Counted from the stretch's first letter, positions 10,485 through 19,970 are shown. The stretch: DNA of 64,000 bases from Enterobacter asburiae (GCF_008080435.1 NZ_VRKN01000007.1:1-64000), one strand, 5' to 3'. The notes: generated from the sequence alone by a model not told the origin. Made by a program: numbers and translations.

Positions 10485-10510
10485 AAAAAAGAGGCCCTGC
10501 GGCCTCTTTT
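10485..10510 (-). terminator. Terminator downstream of yhjX
   Basis: Stem AAGAGGCC/GGCCTCTT with a T-rich tail on the leftward strand, 8 bases after the yhjX stop. The remaining gap to the eptB start (10282-10484) must hold the eptB promoter; I could not define it. Confidence 0.9.
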
Positions 10511-10517
10511 CGTCGAA

Positions 10518-11720
10518 TCATGCATGCGCTTCCTTATATACTTCGCGCTGCGGCTGACGAATGGTCGTGGACAGCGCCAGCGAAATAATCAGCAGGGCAA
10601 ATATCACGCCGAAGGTCACGTAGAACCCGCCAAACAGGGAAGCAATCAGCGAGCCGCAGATACTGCCGATCCCGAAGCCCAGATAGATAACGCCGTAGTT
10701 TTTTGCCAGATTGTTCAGGCCAAAAAATTCGCTCACCAGTGACGGGAAGACGGTAATGGTGCCGCCGAAGTTAAAGGCCACGCAGGCAATCGCCGCGAAG
10801 AAGGTGGCTTCATTCAGCGGAGCGAACAGCAGCGCCGCCATGCCGACCAGCGAAACCACCTGCCCAATCGTAATCACACGGATGCGGGCAATTTTGTCAG
10901 ACAGAATACCAAGCACCAGACGACCCGAAAGGTTGGCAATGGAGATCACCGTCACCGCATTCGCCGCCGTGGCCGCATCCAGCTTCACCATCCCCTGCGC
11001 GATATCCTTCGCCACGCCGATGACATACAGACCGCTCATGCAGGCCGTCAGGAACATCACCGCCAGCATCCAGTACTGCGGTTTACGCATGGACTGCGCG
11101 AGAGTGAAGTCGTTCTCCACCACGCCGTTAACGGATTTGACCTCCTGCTGCGGCGCATCGGTCATCAGCGTGGCGCCGAACAGAATCATCACCAGCACGA
11201 TTGCGCCCCAGATCATAAAGGTTTTTTCGAGGCCAACGGACGCCAGCAGGTGGGAGTCGATAAATTTGAACCCGAGGCTGCCCAGGCCATAGGAACCAAT
11301 GGCGAACGCAGAGATCAGGCCTTTACGCTCCGGGAACCACTTCACGCAGTTCGACAGGGTCAGCAGGTAACCTGCGCCATCGGCCAGCCCCACCAGCACG
11401 CCGGCGCTCAGCCATAGCATCATCAGGTTGCTGGAATGCGCCGTCAGGAAAAAACCCAGCCCCAGCAGAATGCCGGATGCCATGGTCACACGCTTCACCC
11501 CAAAACGCTCCTGCAGCTTGCCTGCGACGGAAGACGAAATCGCCAGACCCAGGCTCAGCAGACCAAAGGAGAACGCGACCTGGCTGACCGGTGCGCCGAG
11601 TTTGTCGGAAAGCGCGCTGTTAAACAGGCTCCAGGTATAGACCGACCCCAGCGCAAACTGAGTGACGATGGTGCCAAAGAGCGTGAGCCAGCGCGTGCGG
11701 TTATAAGTTGATGTGTTCAT
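10518..11720 (-). CDS. yhjX: OFA-family MFS transporter YhjX (pyruvate-responsive)
   Basis: A 400-residue major-facilitator protein of the oxalate/formate antiporter-like family with twelve predicted membrane segments, almost identical to E. coli YhjX (for example GKLQERFGVKRVTMASG and SDKIARIRVITIGQV loops). In E. coli it is the chief target of the YpdA/YpdB two-component system, which senses pyruvate; its own substrate is unsettled. The start at 11720 has a GGAC ribosome site and matches the family N-terminus; upstream in-frame codons to 11765 lack support. Confidence 0.95.
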   Translation of the reverse strand: MNTSTYNRTRWLTLFGTIVTQFALGSVYTWSLFNSALSDKLGAPVSQVAFSFGLLSLGLAISSSVAGKLQERFGVKRVTMASGILLGLGFFLTAHSSNLMMLWLSAGVLVGLADGAGYLLTLSNCVKWFPERKGLISAFAIGSYGLGSLGFKFIDSHLLASVGLEKTFMIWGAIVLVMILFGATLMTDAPQQEVKSVNGVVENDFTLAQSMRKPQYWMLAVMFLTACMSGLYVIGVAKDIAQGMVKLDAATAANAVTVISIANLSGRLVLGILSDKIARIRVITIGQVVSLVGMAALLFAPLNEATFFAAIACVAFNFGGTITVFPSLVSEFFGLNNLAKNYGVIYLGFGIGSICGSLIASLFGGFYVTFGVIFALLIISLALSTTIRQPQREVYKEAHA

Positions 11721-11779
11721 GGCAGTTGTCCTGCAAGAGAAATTAAGGAAGTTCGCTGAGGACAACGATAAACAAAACC

Positions 11780-11834
11780 TTAATACGCCTGGGGTAAAAC
11801 GGCATGAAATGCAGGCGGTACGGAATGAAATGCC
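11780..11834 (-). promoter_or_regulatory. yhjX promoter with tandem YpdB-type operator
   Basis: On the leftward strand GGCATTTCAT (11834-11825) is followed by 11 bases and then TGCATTTCAT (11813-11804). This matches the E. coli YpdB motif, two direct GGCATTTCAT boxes separated by 11 bases, with one mismatch. A TATTAA at 11785-11780 lies 18 bases downstream as a likely -10. The arrangement implies activation of yhjX by YpdB. Confidence 0.85.
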
Positions 11835-11958
11835 TGGAATCGGGAATGAATGACCTGGCCCGGGAATAAAGCGACAGCGTGTTAGTATCTGCTATCGCTG
11901 TAAAGCCCGTGGTTGTTGTATTCGAGATGTTATCGTGACGTTTAAAAAAGTAACAACT

Positions 11959-12660
11959 CTAGAAGTTCGCGCTGACGCCGAGGGTGTATAAAAACTCCTC
12001 ACCGGTGGTGGTGTGCTCCCCCTGAGCCAGCGACGCATAGGCCGCCATGTGCGTATTAAAAGGAATATCTGTTCCTACGGTAACATCCATCCAGCTACCG
12101 TTTTGGGCAGGGGCTGGCGTTTGCGGCATGCCAAACTGCGATTTCCACTGGTTTTCACCAAACTGCTGGTTATAGCTGATCTGCGCCCAGGGACGGAGAT
12201 CGCCGTACTGGGTATTCACGCGCCACCCCAGCGTGCTGACGCTGGCGTGCCAGAGCGGGTCGGTGATTGCCTGCGTCGACGCGCTATCACCAAACTCGTT
12301 GATCATCATCGGAGCCGTGCCGTCGTACCGCCACGCCACTACCGGGCCGGTGGTGATACGCGCTGAAACCGGAAAATTCCAGCCCACGCTCATCGCCCCC
12401 TCTGTCGTACTGCCAGACGGTATATTCAGGGCAAGACCTGGCGCATTTTGCGAAGACTGGATACGCTCAGCAAGAATATCTTCATAACGCGGTTGGTGAT
12501 CCGCGTCCCATGTATAGCGTTCCGCCGTATTATTTTGTGCGTCTGAAACGATATATTCCTGTTGCCAGGCAGACGCTGTATTACAAAAAAACAGGCAGAC
12601 TGAAATTCCCACCAGGCCAGAAGCAGCATGGCGACCACTGATTTTTTTTATCATCATCAA
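11959..12660 (-). CDS. yhjY: Small outer-membrane beta-barrel (autotransporter-like domain) YhjY
   Basis: A 233-residue protein with a signal peptide of about 31 residues ending NTASA. The rest looks like a lone autotransporter-type beta-barrel: alternating amphipathic strands (WNFPVSARITTGPVVAWRY, WQISYNQQFGENQW type) and a terminal aromatic residue (LGVSANF), typical of BAM substrates. No passenger domain is present. It is the ortholog of E. coli YhjY by position (yhjX-yhjY-tag) and length; function is unknown. Any of the first three Met codons could start it. Confidence 0.85.
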   Translation of the reverse strand: MMMIKKISGRHAASGLVGISVCLFFCNTASAWQQEYIVSDAQNNTAERYTWDADHQPRYEDILAERIQSSQNAPGLALNIPSGSTTEGAMSVGWNFPVSARITTGPVVAWRYDGTAPMMINEFGDSASTQAITDPLWHASVSTLGWRVNTQYGDLRPWAQISYNQQFGENQWKSQFGMPQTPAPAQNGSWMDVTVGTDIPFNTHMAAYASLAQGEHTTTGEEFLYTLGVSANF

Positions 12661-12819
12661 CGCGACCCCAGAGAGAGCCGAATTCGGCGATATTTGTCGT
12701 TATTCAGGAAGAGCTTAAGGATCATATGGCCCTGTATTAACTATTGTCTTTATAGTAGACACGTCAAGCCAGGCAGAATGAAATTTTTGCGAAATCAGTA
12801 TCAATAAGGGAGATGACGG

Positions 12820-13401
12820 ATGGAACGTTGCGGTTGGGTAAGCCAGGATCAGCTTTATATCGACTATCACGATCGGGAATGGGGCGTGCCGGAAACGGAT
12901 GGCAAAAAACTCTTTGAGATGATCTGCCTGGAGGGCCAGCAGGCGGGGTTATCGTGGATTACGGTGCTGAAGAAACGCGAAAACTACCGCAACGCCTTCC
13001 ACCAGTTCGATCCTGTCGCCGTCGCCGCCATGACCGATGAGGACGTGGAACGGCTGGTGCAGGATGCCGGCATCATCCGCCATCGCGGTAAGATCCAGGC
13101 CATCATCGGTAACGCACGCGCTTACCTGGCGATGGAACAAAACGGTGAATCGTTCTCAGATTTTGTCTGGACGTTTGTGAACAACGATCCGCAGGTCACC
13201 CAGGCCGCCACGCTCGCGGAAATCCCGGCCTCCACCCCGGCCTCGGATGCTCTCTCGAAGGCCCTGAAAAAACGCGGTTTTAAGTTTGTCGGCTCCACCA
13301 TCTGCTACGCCTTTATGCAGGCCTGTGGCCTGGTCAACGACCACGTTACCGGCTGCTTCTGTCATCCGGGAGGCCATCGTGATCCGCAAATGGCAAAGTG
13401 A
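12820..13401 (+). CDS. tag: DNA-3-methyladenine glycosylase I
   Basis: Removes 3-methyladenine from alkylated DNA in base-excision repair. The 193-residue protein keeps the zinc snap C4, H17, H175, C179 and the base-recognising E38, all countable here. The C-terminus ([14 protein letters not shown]) differs from and is slightly longer than E. coli Tag. Constitutive in E. coli. Its last 23 bases overlap the start of yiaC, implying cotranscription. Confidence 0.97.
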   Translation: MERCGWVSQDQLYIDYHDREWGVPETDGKKLFEMICLEGQQAGLSWITVLKKRENYRNAFHQFDPVAVAAMTDEDVERLVQDAGIIRHRGKIQAIIGNARAYLAMEQNGESFSDFVWTFVNNDPQVTQAATLAEIPASTPASDALSKALKKRGFKFVGSTICYAFMQACGLVNDHVTGCFCHPGGHRDPQMAK

Positions 13402-13825
13402 GAATACCGCACCGCTTCTGAGCTTATGGCTTGAAAGCACCACAGAAGCGCATCCGTTTATCGAGCCGGGTTACTGGAAAGAGAACGAGGCCATGGTGCG
13501 GGACGTTTACCTGCCGTCGGCGGAAACCTGGGTCTGGGAGCAGGACGGCGAACCTTGCGGATTTATCAGCGTGATGCAGTCTCAGTTTGTCGGCGCACTG
13601 TTTGTCGCCCCATCGTACATCGGGAAAGGCATCGGGCGCGCGCTGCTGAACTATGTTCAACAGCGCTTCCCGCACTTAAGCCTGGAGGTGTATCAGAAAA
13701 ATGTTCGGGCGGTGAATTTCTACCATGCTCAGGGCTTTCGCATTGAAGACAGCGCCTGGCAGGATGATACCCAGCACCCGACCTGGATCATGAGCTGGCA
13801 GGCGGATCAAACGCCGTTAAGGTAA
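13379..13825 (+). CDS. yiaC: GNAT-family acetyltransferase YiaC
   Basis: A 148-residue GNAT protein with the acetyl-CoA loop [11 protein letters not shown] and the C-terminal [17 protein letters not shown] segment. E. coli YiaC acetylates protein lysines in vitro and in vivo. I chose the GTG at 13379 because it follows a strong GGGAGG ribosome site and the resulting N-terminus ([17 protein letters not shown]) aligns with the family; longer ATG frames start inside tag. The 3' end overlaps convergent bisC by 38 bases. Confidence 0.9.
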   Translation: MIRKWQSENTAPLLSLWLESTTEAHPFIEPGYWKENEAMVRDVYLPSAETWVWEQDGEPCGFISVMQSQFVGALFVAPSYIGKGIGRALLNYVQQRFPHLSLEVYQKNVRAVNFYHAQGFRIEDSAWQDDTQHPTWIMSWQADQTPLR

Positions 13826-16115
13826 GCTCGGGTCCCTGATATTTCTCGACCCAGGCCAGGGCCGTATTCCCTGCGCAACCATTCCCCAGCTTCGAGCTGG
13901 GGAGATCTTTGGTCAGCACGTTAACCGCCCCGTTTTTACAGATACCGCCTTCGGCGGGCTCAAGATCGGGCCATGCGCCCTGATGAATGCAGATCACGCC
14001 CGGTTTAATCCCGTCGCTCACCACCGCCCCTGCCAGCACCTGCCCACGCGAGTTCCAGACGCGCACCATGTCGCCGTCCGCGATCCCGCGGGCTTTCGCA
14101 TCGAGGGTATTCAGCGTGATCGGCTCTCGCCCGGCGACCGCATACTGCTCGCGCAGGGACGTATAGTTAAGCTGGCTGTGCAGGCGGTGCGCGGGATGCG
14201 CTGATAATACCTGCAGCTGTTCCGGCCGGGCGTTGCCGTGCCACTCGTCCGGTTCGAGCCACATAGGGTGTGGCGGACAGTCGGCATACCCAAAGCTGGC
14301 GATGCGCTCGCTGTGGATCACGATCTTTCCGCTCTCGGTTTTCAGCGGATGGTTCTCCGGGTCACGGCGGAAATCGGCAAAACGGACAAACTTCGCATTC
14401 TGTTCGCTCTCCGGCATCTCGACGATTTGGTTCGCCTCCCAGAACTCAGCAAAGGGCGGCAGCGTCACGCCCTGCGCTGCGCCGCGCTGTCCGGCAATCT
14501 GGTAGAAGGTCTCCAGCCATTGCAGATCGCTTTTCCCTTCGGTAAAACGCTCGCGACCGCCCGCTTCCCACAGCTCGCTCAGTTCAGCAAACACGTCAAA
14601 ATCATCACGCGCCTCATCGCGCGGGGCGACAACGCGCTTCATCGGGACCATATGCTGGTTGCTGTAGTCGCCGGTCATGGTGAGATCGTTACGCTCAAAC
14701 GAGGTGGTCGCCGGCAGCACAATGTCGGCGTGTTTGGCCGAGCCGGTCCAGAAGCACTCTGAAATCACCACCAGCTCCGGCTTTTGCCAGGCGCGGATAA
14801 GGCGATTGGTATCCTGATGGTGCGTGAAGTTTGACCCGCCCGCCCACCATACAAATTTAATATCCGGGAAGTGGCGGTCCAGACCATTGTGCTGATAAAA
14901 ACCGCCAGGTTTTTCCAGGGCTTCAACGATCCGCGCTACCGGGATTTTATCCACGGCATCCACACCGCCCTGCACCGAGCCTTGCAGAGACGCCAGCACC
15001 GCCGCTTTACGTGTTGGGTTACCGCCGTTCGCAAAGTGATAGGAGAGACCAAAACCCCCGCCCGGCGTACCGATCTGCCCAAGCATTGCGGCAAGCGTTA
15101 CCAGCATCCAGTGTTTTTGCTCGCCAAACTGCTGGCGCTGCATTCCCCACCCAGACATTAACATCGTGGTGTTTTTATGGAACAACGCCGCCAGTTCGCT
15201 GATTTTCTCTGCAGAAACGCCACAAATATTTGCTGCCCACTCAGCCGTTTTCGCTACCCCATCGGATTGGCCCGTCAGGTAGTCGGCGAATTTATCGAAG
15301 CCGGTGGTACAGCGCGTCAGGAATTCGACATCGTGCCAGCCGTTTTCGACCAGCGTATGGGCGATACCCAGCATCATCGCCACGTCGGTGCCCATATGGG
15401 GGGCAATCCACTCGGCGCTGTCGCCGAAGAAATCCATGGTTTCAGAGCGCATCGGGTCAATGCAGATGATGCGCTTGCCGCTTTTGCGTAGCGCGTCAAA
15501 ATACCCGATGCCCTGCTCGTCGCTGGCATTCCAGGCAATTTTCAGCGTATTGAGGGGGTTAGCACTCCAGAGCACCACCACGTCGGTATGCGCCAGCACC
15601 AGCGGCCAGCTGGTCTGCTGCTGGTACACTTCGTTCCCCCCCACGACGTACGGCATGATCGCCTGCGCCGCACCGGTGGAGTAATCACCCAGATGACCGG
15701 TATAGCCTCCCGCCAGGCTCATGTAGCGCTGCAGCAGCGTTGAGGCTTTGTGCAGCACGCCGTTAGAACGCCAGCCGTACGACCCGGCGAAAATGGACGA
15801 CGGACCGTAACTGTCGCGAATGCGTTTATGCTGGGCGTGGATCAGCGCCAGCGCGTCATCCCAACTCACGCGAACAAACTCATCCTGACCGCGAATCCCC
15901 TGCGGTTTTTCCGGCGAGGCCAGAAAACCTTTACGCACCATCGGCCAGCGCACGCGCGTTTTGCTATGCACCTGATCGCGAACGACGGTCTGTAACGAGT
16001 TGGGATGTTGTGTTGGCAGTGCCCCGCGGGACGACAGAACATTTTCGCCATCGGTTTCGACCAGCATCGGCCCCCAGTGGGCGGCGGTCAGAATGGTTTT
16101 TGTTGAGGTGCTCAA
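13788..16115 (-). CDS. bisC: Biotin/methionine sulfoxide reductase (molybdoenzyme)
   Basis: A cytoplasmic bis-MGD molybdenum enzyme of the DMSO-reductase family (775 residues) that reduces biotin sulfoxide and free methionine-S-sulfoxide. No N-terminal Fe-S cysteine motif and no Tat signal are seen, as expected for BisC. Conserved blocks include [14 protein letters not shown] around the probable Mo-ligand serine, [15 protein letters not shown] and the C-terminal molybdopterin-binding [17 protein letters not shown]. Convergent with yiaC and divergent from yiaD, as in E. coli. Confidence 0.96.
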   Translation of the reverse strand: MSTSTKTILTAAHWGPMLVETDGENVLSSRGALPTQHPNSLQTVVRDQVHSKTRVRWPMVRKGFLASPEKPQGIRGQDEFVRVSWDDALALIHAQHKRIRDSYGPSSIFAGSYGWRSNGVLHKASTLLQRYMSLAGGYTGHLGDYSTGAAQAIMPYVVGGNEVYQQQTSWPLVLAHTDVVVLWSANPLNTLKIAWNASDEQGIGYFDALRKSGKRIICIDPMRSETMDFFGDSAEWIAPHMGTDVAMMLGIAHTLVENGWHDVEFLTRCTTGFDKFADYLTGQSDGVAKTAEWAANICGVSAEKISELAALFHKNTTMLMSGWGMQRQQFGEQKHWMLVTLAAMLGQIGTPGGGFGLSYHFANGGNPTRKAAVLASLQGSVQGGVDAVDKIPVARIVEALEKPGGFYQHNGLDRHFPDIKFVWWAGGSNFTHHQDTNRLIRAWQKPELVVISECFWTGSAKHADIVLPATTSFERNDLTMTGDYSNQHMVPMKRVVAPRDEARDDFDVFAELSELWEAGGRERFTEGKSDLQWLETFYQIAGQRGAAQGVTLPPFAEFWEANQIVEMPESEQNAKFVRFADFRRDPENHPLKTESGKIVIHSERIASFGYADCPPHPMWLEPDEWHGNARPEQLQVLSAHPAHRLHSQLNYTSLREQYAVAGREPITLNTLDAKARGIADGDMVRVWNSRGQVLAGAVVSDGIKPGVICIHQGAWPDLEPAEGGICKNGAVNVLTKDLPSSKLGNGCAGNTALAWVEKYQGPELTLTAFDPPASS

Positions 16116-16279
16116 GCGTGCGCTCCTGGTTGCGTGCAGGTTTTACGGCCTTCTTGCTGAGGCCGTTTATGGTTTGTCACAAATTTCAGAGTTATACCCG
16201 GAATTTTCTCCGTATCTGGACGTCATAATCAACTGCCACGCTCGCCGTGGCAAAGAATAAAAAGGATTAAGGAAAGAAG

Positions 16280-16942
16280 ATGAAAAAACGCGTACTCGTT
16301 ATTGCCGCTCTGGTGAGCGGTGCCCTGGCTGTTTCTGGCTGCACAACCAACCCTTACACCGGTGAGCGCGAAGCGGGTAAATCCGGCATTGGCGCGGGTA
16401 TCGGCTCGCTGGTCGGCGCAGGCGTTGGGGCGCTCTCCTCCTCCAAGAAAGACCGCGGCAAAGGCGCCCTGATTGGCGCAGCGGCGGGGGCAGCACTGGG
16501 CGGCGGCGTCGGTTATTACATGGACGTGCAGGAAGCAAAACTGCGCGACAAAATGAAGGGAACCGGCGTGAGCGTGACGCGCAGCGGCGATAACATCATC
16601 CTGAACATGCCGAACAACGTGACCTTCGACAGCAGCAGCGCAACGCTGAAACCCGCGGGCGCGAACACCCTGACCGGCGTGGCGATGGTGCTGAAAGAGT
16701 ACAACAAGACCGCCGTAAACGTGATGGGCTACACCGACAGCACCGGCAGCCAGGATCTGAACATGCGTCTGTCCCAGCAGCGTGCAGACGCCGTGGCCAG
16801 CGCGCTGATTACCCAGGGTGTTGAAGCGAACCGCATCCGCACCAGCGGCATGGGTCCTGCCAACCCTATCGCCAGCAACAGCACGGCGGAAGGCAAAGCG
16901 CAGAACCGCCGCGTTGAGATTACGTTAAGTCCTGTGCAGTAG
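16280..16942 (+). CDS. yiaD: OmpA-family lipoprotein YiaD
   Basis: A 220-residue lipoprotein with signal peptide ending AVSGC (lipidated Cys21). Two glycine-zipper stretches follow (residues about 35-55 and 65-85), then an OmpA_C peptidoglycan-binding domain with TDSTGSQDLNMRLSQQRA and the final NRRVEI. E. coli YiaD overexpression suppresses a bamD temperature-sensitive mutant, linking it to envelope assembly. Followed at once by a terminator. Confidence 0.95.
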   Translation: MKKRVLVIAALVSGALAVSGCTTNPYTGEREAGKSGIGAGIGSLVGAGVGALSSSKKDRGKGALIGAAAGAALGGGVGYYMDVQEAKLRDKMKGTGVSVTRSGDNIILNMPNNVTFDSSSATLKPAGANTLTGVAMVLKEYNKTAVNVMGYTDSTGSQDLNMRLSQQRADAVASALITQGVEANRIRTSGMGPANPIASNSTAEGKAQNRRVEITLSPVQ

Positions 16943-16950
16943 GTAAAAGC

Positions 16951-16976
16951 AAAACGGCAACCCCGTTGCCGTTTTT
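16951..16976 (+). terminator. Terminator of yiaD
   Basis: Stem AACGGCAAC/GTTGCCGTT with a 3-4 base loop and a T-run, 8 bases after the yiaD stop. Confidence 0.9.
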
Positions 16977-16986
16977 AGTGTTTGCG

Positions 16987-17019
16987 CCCTCTCCCGTGGG
17001 AGAGGGTTGGGGTGAGGGC
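16987..17019 (+). repeat. GC-rich extragenic palindromic repeat
   Basis: One unit of the CCCTCTCCC..GGGAGAGGG..GGTGAGGG family, also seen at 6097, 19937, 43683 and 58630. It lies between yiaD and the LacI-type regulator. Confidence 0.8.
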
Positions 17020-17034
17020 ATCAGACCGCAACCT

Positions 17035-17057
17035 CCGGTAAGCGCAGCGCCACCGGG
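17035..17057. repeat. REP-like palindrome
   Basis: CCGGT..AGCGCAGCGCC..ACCGG resembles the enterobacterial REP/PU element; similar copies lie at 26051, 33762 and 50462. Confidence 0.65.
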
Positions 17058-17121
17058 CAAATTACTTGATTCGTCAGATTTTCCCGTTAAGGTATTCTCA
17101 CTAAATTCAGGGAAATCAGCG

Positions 17122-18138
17122 ATGAGCAAACCAGCCCGGGCCACCATCAGCGACGTGGCAAAAGCCGCCAAAACCGGTAAAACCAGCATTTCGCGCTACC
17201 TTAACGGCGAGAAACACCTGTTGTCCGACGCATTGCTGGCGCGAATTGAACAAGCCATTGCCGATCTCGACTACCGTCCCAGCCTTATGGCACGCGGGCT
17301 CAAACGCGGTCGCACTCGCCTTATCGGGCTTATCATCGCCGATATCACCAACCCCTATTCCGTTAACGTGCTCAGCGGTATTGAAGCCGCCTGTCGCGAG
17401 AAGGGTTTCACGCCGCTGGTCTGTAATACCAACAACGAAGTCGACCAGGAGCTGCATTACCTCGATCTGCTGCGCAGCTACCAGGTTGAAGGGATTGTGG
17501 TTAACGCGGTGGGCATGCGGGAAGAGGGTTTAAACCGCCTGCAGCAATCCTCCCTGCCCATGGTCCTCATCGACCGTAAAATTCCGGAATTTGCCTGCGA
17601 TGTGGTCGGGCTGGATAACACTCAGGCCGCTACTACCGCGACCGAACATCTGATTGAACAGGGCTTCGAAGCGATTCTGTTTCTGAGCGAACCATTGGGA
17701 ATGGTCAACACCCGTCGCGAGCGCCTGAGCGCATTTCGCGCCACGCTGGAGCGTTATCCTGGCGTGATCGCCGAAAATGCCGAAACGCCGCTTCACGAAG
17801 CCGACCAGCTCGACAACACTCTGCGTCAGTTCCACACGCGCCATCGCGGGATGCGCAAAGCCGTTATCTCCGCCAACGGTGCGCTGACGCTTCAGGTCGC
17901 CCGCTCGCTCAAGCGCATTGGCCTGCACTGGGGCAGCGATATCGGTCTGCTGGGGTTTGATGAACTGGAGTGGGCGGAGCTGGCCGGCGTTGGCATTACT
18001 ACCCTCAAACAACCCACCTGGCAGATTGGCTATGCTGCTGTTGAACAAGTGGTTCGTCGCATTGAAGGCACCAGCGATAGCGTTCGCGAGCAGGTCTTCT
18101 CCGGCGAGCTGATCGTTCGCGGCTCCACCGCACGTTAA
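17122..18138 (+). CDS. LacI-family repressor, probable 2-ketogluconate regulator (PtxS-like)
   Basis: A 338-residue LacI/GalR regulator. The N-terminal HTH (ISDVAKAAKTGKTSISRYLNG, residues about 9-29) is followed by a hinge and a periplasmic-binding-type effector domain (GLIIADITNPYSVNVLSGIE onward). It stands immediately upstream of kguE-kguK-kguT-ghrB in the same direction, the same arrangement as Pseudomonas ptxS-kgu, and a 14-base palindrome nearly identical to the PtxS operator lies between it and kguE. The start at 17122 matches the family length; an open frame upstream runs through repeats. The effector (2-ketogluconate) is inferred. Confidence 0.85.
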   Translation: MSKPARATISDVAKAAKTGKTSISRYLNGEKHLLSDALLARIEQAIADLDYRPSLMARGLKRGRTRLIGLIIADITNPYSVNVLSGIEAACREKGFTPLVCNTNNEVDQELHYLDLLRSYQVEGIVVNAVGMREEGLNRLQQSSLPMVLIDRKIPEFACDVVGLDNTQAATTATEHLIEQGFEAILFLSEPLGMVNTRRERLSAFRATLERYPGVIAENAETPLHEADQLDNTLRQFHTRHRGMRKAVISANGALTLQVARSLKRIGLHWGSDIGLLGFDELEWAELAGVGITTLKQPTWQIGYAAVEQVVRRIEGTSDSVREQVFSGELIVRGSTAR

Positions 18139-18186
18139 TTTTCCCTTGTGATACCGATCATAAATTCGACATCCTGATCTTTTCTT

Positions 18187-18200
18187 TGGAACCGGTTCCA
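18187..18200. promoter_or_regulatory. Perfect 14-bp palindrome, probable operator of the kgu operon
   Basis: TGGAACCGGTTCCA is a perfect inverted repeat with the central C-G pair typical of LacI-family operators. The Pseudomonas PtxS operator is TGAAACCGGTTTCA, differing at one position per half-site. It lies 42 bases before the kguE start; a weak -10 (TAGTAT region, 18208-18216) follows, so a bound repressor would cover the -35 region. I see no second copy upstream of the regulator itself. Confidence 0.8.
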
Positions 18201-18241
18201 TCTAGCGTAATAGTATTGATATGTTGCGATGGAGTCCGAAG

Positions 18242-18991
18242 ATGGGCAGGAAAATTATGGTGGTCACCGCCGCGTACGGTGCGGAACAGGTGCGACAGGC
18301 AGGCGGTCAACGGGCGATGCTGCCCGTTATTGCAGGTGCAGGAGCAGACGGCGTGGAGATCCGCCGTGAACTGTTCACCAGCGAAGAGCTGCTGGCGCTG
18401 CCTGCGCTGGGAGAATCCATTGAGCTGCTGGGCCTGCTGGCGTGCTACTCCGCCCCCGCCGCCCTGTTTATGCCCGACGGCACCCTCAACCCGGATCTGA
18501 CCCGCTATCTCTCTGAGGCTAACACCCTGAACGCCCTGTGGCTGAAGGTTTCCCTCGGCCACTTCCGCGACACGCAGCCTCTCGACGCCCTGCATGCCCT
18601 GCTGAGCGCAAGCGGCATGGCGCTGGTTGTGGAGAACGACCAGACCGACTGCGGTCAGCTCGCGCCCATGCAGCGCTTCCAGGCAGCCTGTCGGGAAATG
18701 GCATTGCCCATCACGCTGACCTTCGACATGGGCAACTGGCTGTGGGTTGGCGATTCCCCCGAAGAGGCCGCGCGTCATCTGGCCCCAGCGGTGAGCTATA
18801 TCCACGTTAAAGCCGCCGTACCGCATAAAGATAACTTCCGCGCCGTGGCACCGGACCACGCTGATGCGCGCTGGCTGGATCTGCTCAGCCAGCTGCCTGC
18901 CGATGCCCCGCGCGGTATCGAGTTCCCGCTGGAAGGGACGGATTTAACCGCCGTTACCCGCCATTACGTCAACCTGCTGCGCGAGGAGTAG
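18242..18991 (+). CDS. kguE: KguE-like sugar phosphate isomerase/epimerase-fold protein
   Basis: A 249-residue TIM-barrel protein of the xylose-isomerase-like family, matching the position and character of KguE in ketogluconate operons. Recognisable parts are the GADGVEIRREL strand-helix and barrel segments LVVENDQTDCGQL, LTFDMGNWLWVG and SYIHVKA that carry likely metal-binding E/D/H residues. Its exact reaction is not established even in Pseudomonas. I chose the ATG at 18242, with GGAG 7 bases upstream; an in-frame ATG at 18221 is possible. Stop and kguK start are 3 bases apart. Confidence 0.8.
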   Translation: MGRKIMVVTAAYGAEQVRQAGGQRAMLPVIAGAGADGVEIRRELFTSEELLALPALGESIELLGLLACYSAPAALFMPDGTLNPDLTRYLSEANTLNALWLKVSLGHFRDTQPLDALHALLSASGMALVVENDQTDCGQLAPMQRFQAACREMALPITLTFDMGNWLWVGDSPEEAARHLAPAVSYIHVKAAVPHKDNFRAVAPDHADARWLDLLSQLPADAPRGIEFPLEGTDLTAVTRHYVNLLREE

Positions 18992-18994
18992 ACC

Positions 18995-19933
18995 ATGCAC
19001 AAGACGCTGGATGTCATCACGATTGGCGAGGCCATGGCGATGTTTGTCGCCACTGAAACGGGCGAACTGAGCGCGGTGGAGCACTTTATCAAACGCGTAG
19101 CAGGCGCAGAGCTGAACGTCGCGACCGGCCTGGCGCGTCTCGGCCTGAACGTCGGCTGGGTCAGCCGCGTGGGGGACGACAGCTTTGGCCATTTCGTTCT
19201 CGATTCGCTGAAAAAAGAGGGTATTGATGCCGCAGGTGTCACCCTCGACGGACGCTTCCCTACCGGCTTTCAGCTTAAATCTAAGGTCGAAAATGGAACC
19301 GATCCCATTGTGGAGTATTTCCGCAAAGGATCGGCCGCAAGCCACCTCTCTGTGGCGGATTACCACGCCGACTATTTCGCCTCCGCGCGCCATCTGCACC
19401 TGAGCGGCGTGGCGGCAGCGCTGTCTGCCAGCTCGTATGAACTGCTGGATCACGCGGCAGCCACTCTGAAAGCCCAGGGTAAAACGATCTCTTTCGATCC
19501 GAACCTGCGCCCGGTGCTGTGGAAAAGCGAAGCGGAAATGGTTGAGAAACTCAACCGTCTGGCGTTCAGAGCGGACTGGGTTCTACCGGGTCTGAAAGAA
19601 GGGATGATCTTGACCGGCGAAAACACGCCGGAAGGCATTGCCGATTTCTACCTGAATAAAGGAGTAAAAGCGGTAGTGCTGAAGACCGGTGCCGATGGCG
19701 CATGGTTTAAAACGGCCGACGGCGAACAGGGCGCGGTCGCGGCGGTGAAAGTTGAGAACGTGGTCGACACCGTCGGCGCGGGCGACGGTTTTGCCGTGGG
19801 CGTGATTAGTGCCCTGCTGGAAGGCAAAACGCTGCAGCAGGCCGTCGCACGGGGCAACAAGATTGGTTCGCTGGCCATTCAGGTGCAGGGCGACAGCGAA
19901 GGATTACCAACGCGAGCAGCGCTCGGCGTTTAA
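18995..19933 (+). CDS. kguK: 2-ketogluconate kinase (PfkB family)
   Basis: A 312-residue ribokinase/PfkB-family sugar kinase. The C-terminal signature VDTVGAGDGFAVG places the catalytic base at D264 with the GAGD anion hole at 261-264; the N-terminal sugar site is GEAMAMF...GAELNVATGLARLG. It resembles 2-keto-3-deoxygluconate kinase, but the operon partners (kguE, a carrier and a 2-ketoaldonate reductase) argue for 2-ketogluconate to 2-keto-6-phosphogluconate. KDG kinase activity remains the main alternative. Confidence 0.82.
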   Translation: MHKTLDVITIGEAMAMFVATETGELSAVEHFIKRVAGAELNVATGLARLGLNVGWVSRVGDDSFGHFVLDSLKKEGIDAAGVTLDGRFPTGFQLKSKVENGTDPIVEYFRKGSAASHLSVADYHADYFASARHLHLSGVAAALSASSYELLDHAAATLKAQGKTISFDPNLRPVLWKSEAEMVEKLNRLAFRADWVLPGLKEGMILTGENTPEGIADFYLNKGVKAVVLKTGADGAWFKTADGEQGAVAAVKVENVVDTVGAGDGFAVGVISALLEGKTLQQAVARGNKIGSLAIQVQGDSEGLPTRAALGV

Positions 19934-19936
19934 ATT

Positions 19937-19970
19937 CCCTCTCCCACAGGGAGAGGGCCAGGGTGAGGGC
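19937..19970 (+). repeat. GC-rich extragenic repeat inside the kgu operon
   Basis: CCCTCTCCCACAGGGAGAGGG hairpin family unit followed by CAGGGTGAGGG, placed in the 117-base gap between kguK and kguT. It may separate expression of the kinase and transporter halves of the operon. Confidence 0.8.

Noticed and set aside
16966..17121. Longer start for the LacI-type regulator
   Set aside because: The added codons cover a terminator arm and two extragenic repeats, and LacI-family proteins begin just before the HTH.
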